NCBI GenBank assembly: GCA_002842575.1
Contig: PHDJ01000006.1
Location: 27,218 to 91,217, forward strand
Direction of reading: 5' to 3'
Source: Bacteroidetes bacterium HGW-Bacteroidetes-2
Lineage (GTDB): Bacteria; Bacteroidota; Bacteroidia; Flavobacteriales; Flavobacteriaceae
DNA: 64,000 nucleotides
Of the stretch, positions 64,000 to 64,000 are shown piece by piece. Position 1 is the stretch's first letter; each line of letters opens with the position of its first letter. The notes beneath the pieces were generated by a model that was not told the DNA's origin, did no database searches, and was given only the letters and a program-made list of their open reading frames with translations. The translations under genes were made by a program, and so were the position numbers.

Positions 64000-64000
64000 T

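Overview
The window is AT-rich and reads as a chromosomal segment of a member of the Bacteroidota, most likely a marine-type Flavobacteriaceae. Supporting signs are two SusC/SusD gene pairs, a type IX secretion (T9SS) C-terminal domain, FecI/FecR-type signalling with a TonB-dependent receptor, -7 promoter boxes of the Bacteroidota form TAnnTTTG, and the order rplQ ... carA-eno-gltA beside the ribosomal operons. The species cannot be named from sequence alone. No tRNA, rRNA, CRISPR array or intact insertion sequence was seen.

Layout. (1) 1-6355: a DUF1456 gene, then a cell-surface signalling locus. An ECF sigma factor sits between two divergent units: a two-gene lipoprotein operon (minus strand) and fecR plus a TonB-dependent receptor with a signalling domain (plus strand). 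An identical 13-base box followed by a matching downstream element precedes both units at nearly the same distance from the start codon, so it is a strong candidate for the promoter read by this sigma factor. (2) 6357-13913: argS, a small membrane protein, a decayed-looking stretch, a ClC chloride/proton antiporter preceded by 10-base tandem repeats, a MarC protein, and an overlapping pair of an SDR/DUF2867 protein and a CpcT-family lipoprotein. (3) 13993-19911: two amidinohydrolase-superfamily enzymes, gltA, eno and carA. (4) 20017-21287: a degenerate stretch and a T9SS cargo protein between carA and rplQ. (5) 21385-38879: the alpha, spc, S10 and str ribosomal operons as one long minus-strand array from rpsL to rplQ, with secY, infA, rpoA and fusA; several spacers carry inverted or AT-rich repeats. 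(6) 39014-52306: an Omp85-family protein and two SusC-SusD-lipoprotein operons whose susC promoters, leaders and signal-peptide regions are near copies. (7) 52426-53038: a lone secreted cysteine-rich protein bracketed by two near-identical terminators. (8) 53050-63813: rlmB, a rhomboid protease, rarA with a decayed duplicate of its own 5' end and a minisatellite upstream, a trio of envelope genes, a YjjG-like HAD phosphatase, radC, a PaiB-like protein, a surface protein with a VGIGT motif, and mpl.

How it fits together. The middle of the window is core translation and central metabolism. The flanks are envelope functions: sensing and import at the outer membrane (sigma/FecR/receptor, SusCD), secretion (T9SS cargo), ion transport and peptidoglycan recycling. 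The most interesting unit is the sigma/FecR/receptor/lipoprotein locus at 364-6355, because its regulon boundaries can be read directly from the repeated promoter. The cysteine-rich secreted protein at 52426 and the duplicated rarA promoter region come next.
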